Positions 62,801 through 64,000 of a stretch of DNA of 64,000 bases are shown piece after piece. Made by a program: the position numbers and the translations under genes. The notes below the pieces were generated by a model. That model was not told the DNA's origin and did no database searches. It was given only the letters and a program-made list of their open reading frames with translations. The number at the start of each line of letters is the position of its first letter. Position 1 is the first letter of the stretch. The stretch comes from Notospermus geniculatus (lineage: Eukaryota; Nemertea; Pilidiophora; Heteronemertea; Lineidae): positions 948,210 through 1,012,209 of the forward strand of contig NMRB01000001.1 of NCBI GenBank assembly GCA_002633025.1. The letters are read 5' to 3'.

Positions 62801-63824
62801 CTACCCACCCTCGTTCACAGAAGGTTACGTGGGGATATGATAACTATGTTCAAGATCACTCATGGCCTACTTCTAACCTCAGCTGCAGTGCCGTTCAGTC
62901 GGAACGTGACAAACCGAGGTCATCCTATGAAATTGGAACCTGAAAGGTTTAGAACGAGGAGCCGAAGGCACTTTTTCTTCAATCGGATTGTCAAAGACTG
63001 GAACAGCTTACCACCAGAGGTAGTCATGGCACCCTCTCTCTTTTCCTTCAAATCGCGGCTAGACAAATTCTGGGACGGAACGAGGGATCGTTATCAGTAT
63101 TGACTTTTTATTAGACAAGAGGATCGTTTGTGCCACAACGAAGGAAGTAACATGAACAATCACCATGTACAACGAGTGGCTGGACAATGTGCATGTATAT
63201 ATAGTGTATATAGTTATGAGAGATTTTTAAACAACTTAAATTATTTTTGCGTCGAACCCAAGCCGTGCGCACTGAGAACGAAGTATCCCAGTACATTTAC
63301 TCGACTGAAGAGGCAAAGACCCGTGAGGGCCAAGCCTTATGATGATGATGATGATGATGATGATGAAGATGTGACTCATTCATGCATTAGGCTTGGGCCC
63401 CCTCTAGCCTATCTAGGCCTATTCCATGGGACCATGCATCTGCATGCGAGAGTGTGTGTGTGCTGCAGCATCCATCCATGCACCTCACCTCCACAGCACA
63501 ACACCAGCGCCGTCAGCAGGGAGCAGCACTGCACTGCCAGCACTAGGCTAGGCCTAGCCTAGCAGAGCTCAGCATGCACTATGCAGTGCCACTGCCAGTG
63601 GCAGTGCAGTGCCAGTGACAGTGTCTAGACTCTAGCACTAGGCCTACTTTTTTGCGATCAGGCTTACTTTCAGCTTGGAGATTACCAACAGCCACTTCTA
63701 CAACAGCTTCTTTAAGTTTAGAATAATGTTCAGAGTCAGAACTATCGCTGTCAGAGTCATCATTCACGTCATTCCTCCTCTTGTTGTTTTGCAGGCCATT
63801 TTTCAACAACATGGGCGCTGACAT
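56868..63824 (-). CDS. CUSTOS: CUSTOS orthologue, complete
   Basis: Nuclear protein described in vertebrates as a modulator of Wnt/beta-catenin signalling. Minus-strand exons: 63668-63824, 58545-58617, 58184-58282, 57872-57954, 56868-57610, all in frame, 384 aa (human about 262; the extra length is in the last exon). N-terminus MSAPMLLKNGLQNNKRRNDV followed by an acidic Ser/Asp run. Diagnostic block ELNTTPEFRAHVAKKL at 89-104, nearly identical in vertebrates. Last exon: GVKLFANSLTTIG, a SSSESDTDEELGRF motif and Lys-rich nuclear-localisation-like stretches (EKKKKKKKHK, KKKKKGHKK). A minus-strand AATAAA lies about 8 bases after the stop, giving a very short 3' UTR if used. The donor of exon 4 (GTACAA) is the weakest junction. 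Intron 1 is 5 kb and full of transposon debris. Confidence 0.93.
58773..59932 (+). pseudogene. ORF1 of a second, damaged CR1-type LINE
   Basis: Two overlapping frames (58773-59192 and 59150-59932) together correspond to ORF1 of the element at 44.5-48.9 kb in organisation: Pro/Ser/Arg-rich start, a coiled coil (MDNITINLKVEVKEAVDAAI), an RRM-like part with QQNIIIGGLPE and RLVKLILANQNQRDLF, and a basic end. The frame changes near 59150-59190. It is a different family from the other LINE, since similarity is only moderate. It lies antisense in CUSTOS intron 1. Confidence 0.8.
59949..60526 (+). pseudogene. LINE ORF2 fragment: endonuclease
   Basis: APE-type endonuclease with LLSNADSLHNK, VEVKPKN, GRGICVFVREG, VAYRSPNNSTEEN and LLLGDFNLPEINW. 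It stops after HHRPGQRS; the SDH catalytic motif is missing because a Gypsy fragment replaces it. Confidence 0.88.
60527..61705 (-). mobile_element. Internally deleted Ty3/Gypsy remnant
   Basis: On the minus strand a piece of pol between protease and reverse transcriptase is readable (61705-61209, with CPLFSERTGLVTAKCLVNP and EVPLHLRDLFEDAVKGRT). Next come about 480 bp of noncoding sequence, a polypurine tract (AAGGAGGGGGTAA, 60706-60719) and an LTR-like end beginning TGTTAGTCC at 60705 and running to about 60530-60550. Reverse transcriptase, RNase H, integrase, gag and a 5' LTR are absent. Confidence 0.7.
61706..62347 (+). pseudogene. LINE ORF2 fragment: linker and start of RT
   Basis: The LINE resumes at about DTESAWQVVKNVL and continues through KKPLWMNERALK, NPKAFWGYYNSKT and HGPDKIHPVILYELREEL. 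Compared with the intact element, about 85 codons of ORF2 between the GQRS position and this point are missing. It breaks off at LLFK, before all RT catalytic motifs. Confidence 0.85.
62342..62559 (-). mobile_element. Fragment of the AGCTCACTGGGG-type element
   Basis: AATGAAATGGTCCATGGACC at 62346-62365 is the reverse complement of the end of the element at 51676-52729. Similarity continues through TAATGACAGAG, CAAGTCATTCCCA and CCACCTGG. It ends before the N at 62560. Confidence 0.7.
62588..63103 (+). pseudogene. LINE ORF2 fragment: C-terminus
   Basis: Matches the C-terminal part of the intact LINE: LFKALVRPHLEYAQEIWSPW, RRLRGDMITMFKI, RRHFFFNRIVKDWNSLP and a final YQY stop. The RT palm (motifs A, B, C) between 62347 and here is gone. 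Confidence 0.88.
63340..63371 (+). repeat. (GAT)n microsatellite at the LINE 3' end
   Basis: About nine GAT units, about 240 bp after the ORF2 stop. CR1/L2-type LINEs often end in short tandem repeats, so this is the likely 3' end of the damaged LINE. Confidence 0.6.
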
Positions 63825-63860
63825 ATTGGATTGAAAGCGAGGCTCGTTAATAATCTAGCC

Positions 63861-63936
63861 TGGTTCCTTTGGCCACCGTCAGATGGCGTGATGGCGTGTT
63901 GTACAACACGCCATCTGACGGTGGCCATTGGAACCA
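63861..63936. repeat. Inverted repeat upstream of CUSTOS
   Basis: Arms of about 33 bp (GGTTCC..GGCCACCGTCAGATGGCG against CGCCATCTGACGGTGGCC..GGAACC), with an 8 bp duplication TGATGGCG in the left arm. It starts 37 bp upstream of the CUSTOS start codon. Confidence 0.8.
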
Positions 63937-64000
63937 AGCTAACAGAGTTCTAAGTTAAATTACAAATTAAACATTAATCACGAAATTGAATTATGTTATT

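Overview
This is a 64 kb piece of an animal nuclear genome. All recognisable genes have spliceosomal introns with GT-AG ends, and the intergenic and intronic space is packed with foldback (MITE-like) elements, a CR1-type LINE, a damaged second LINE and a Gypsy remnant. Gene content, together with frequent TACATGTA and TAGGCCTA words, fits a marine invertebrate, most likely a non-vertebrate deuterostome (echinoderm, hemichordate or cephalochordate type). This placement is inference.

Layout. (1) 1-7,092: no gene recognised; one large palindromic element near 5.5-6.0 kb. (2) 7,093-22,434, + strand: an alpha-arrestin (ARRDC-like) gene with six recognisable exons and the first exon not found. Its 11.3 kb first visible intron holds a tandem array of ~1.0 kb units carrying a tRNA-like module, arranged as two opposing arms. 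Its 3' UTR holds two inverted MITEs and a 281 bp tandem duplication. (3) 24,316-36,103, + strand: a complete KIAA0825 orthologue, which I could assemble in frame across 20 coding exons (1375 aa). (4) 37,036-43,423, - strand: an MNT (Max-binding bHLHZip repressor) gene, complete except that the helix-loop-helix exon is absent; an N lies in the intron where it should be. (5) 44,010-53,798, + strand: TMEM248, whose first coding exon is present twice, the two copies separated by an apparently intact CR1-type LINE on the - strand (44.5-48.9 kb). (6) 56,868-63,824, - strand: CUSTOS, five exons, with a 5 kb first intron filled by a second LINE broken by a Gypsy fragment and by another repeat.

The genes are not an operon and show no common pathway. 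MNT and TMEM248 are head to head and may share a promoter region; KIAA0825 and MNT are tail to tail; TMEM248 and CUSTOS are tail to tail. MNT is a MAX-partner transcription repressor, CUSTOS a nuclear Wnt modulator, TMEM248 a membrane glycoprotein, KIAA0825 a poorly understood protein linked to limb patterning in humans, and the ARRDC-like protein a trafficking adaptor.

Five isolated N characters (1739, 12070, 42268, 44504, 62560) mostly sit at structural discontinuities, so some rearrangements here may be assembly joins rather than biology. I did not find a clearly new system. The most unusual structures are the tRNA-like array, the perfect 57 bp palindrome in the arrestin gene, and the duplicated TMEM248 exon, which provides a natural empty site for a 512 bp transposon.
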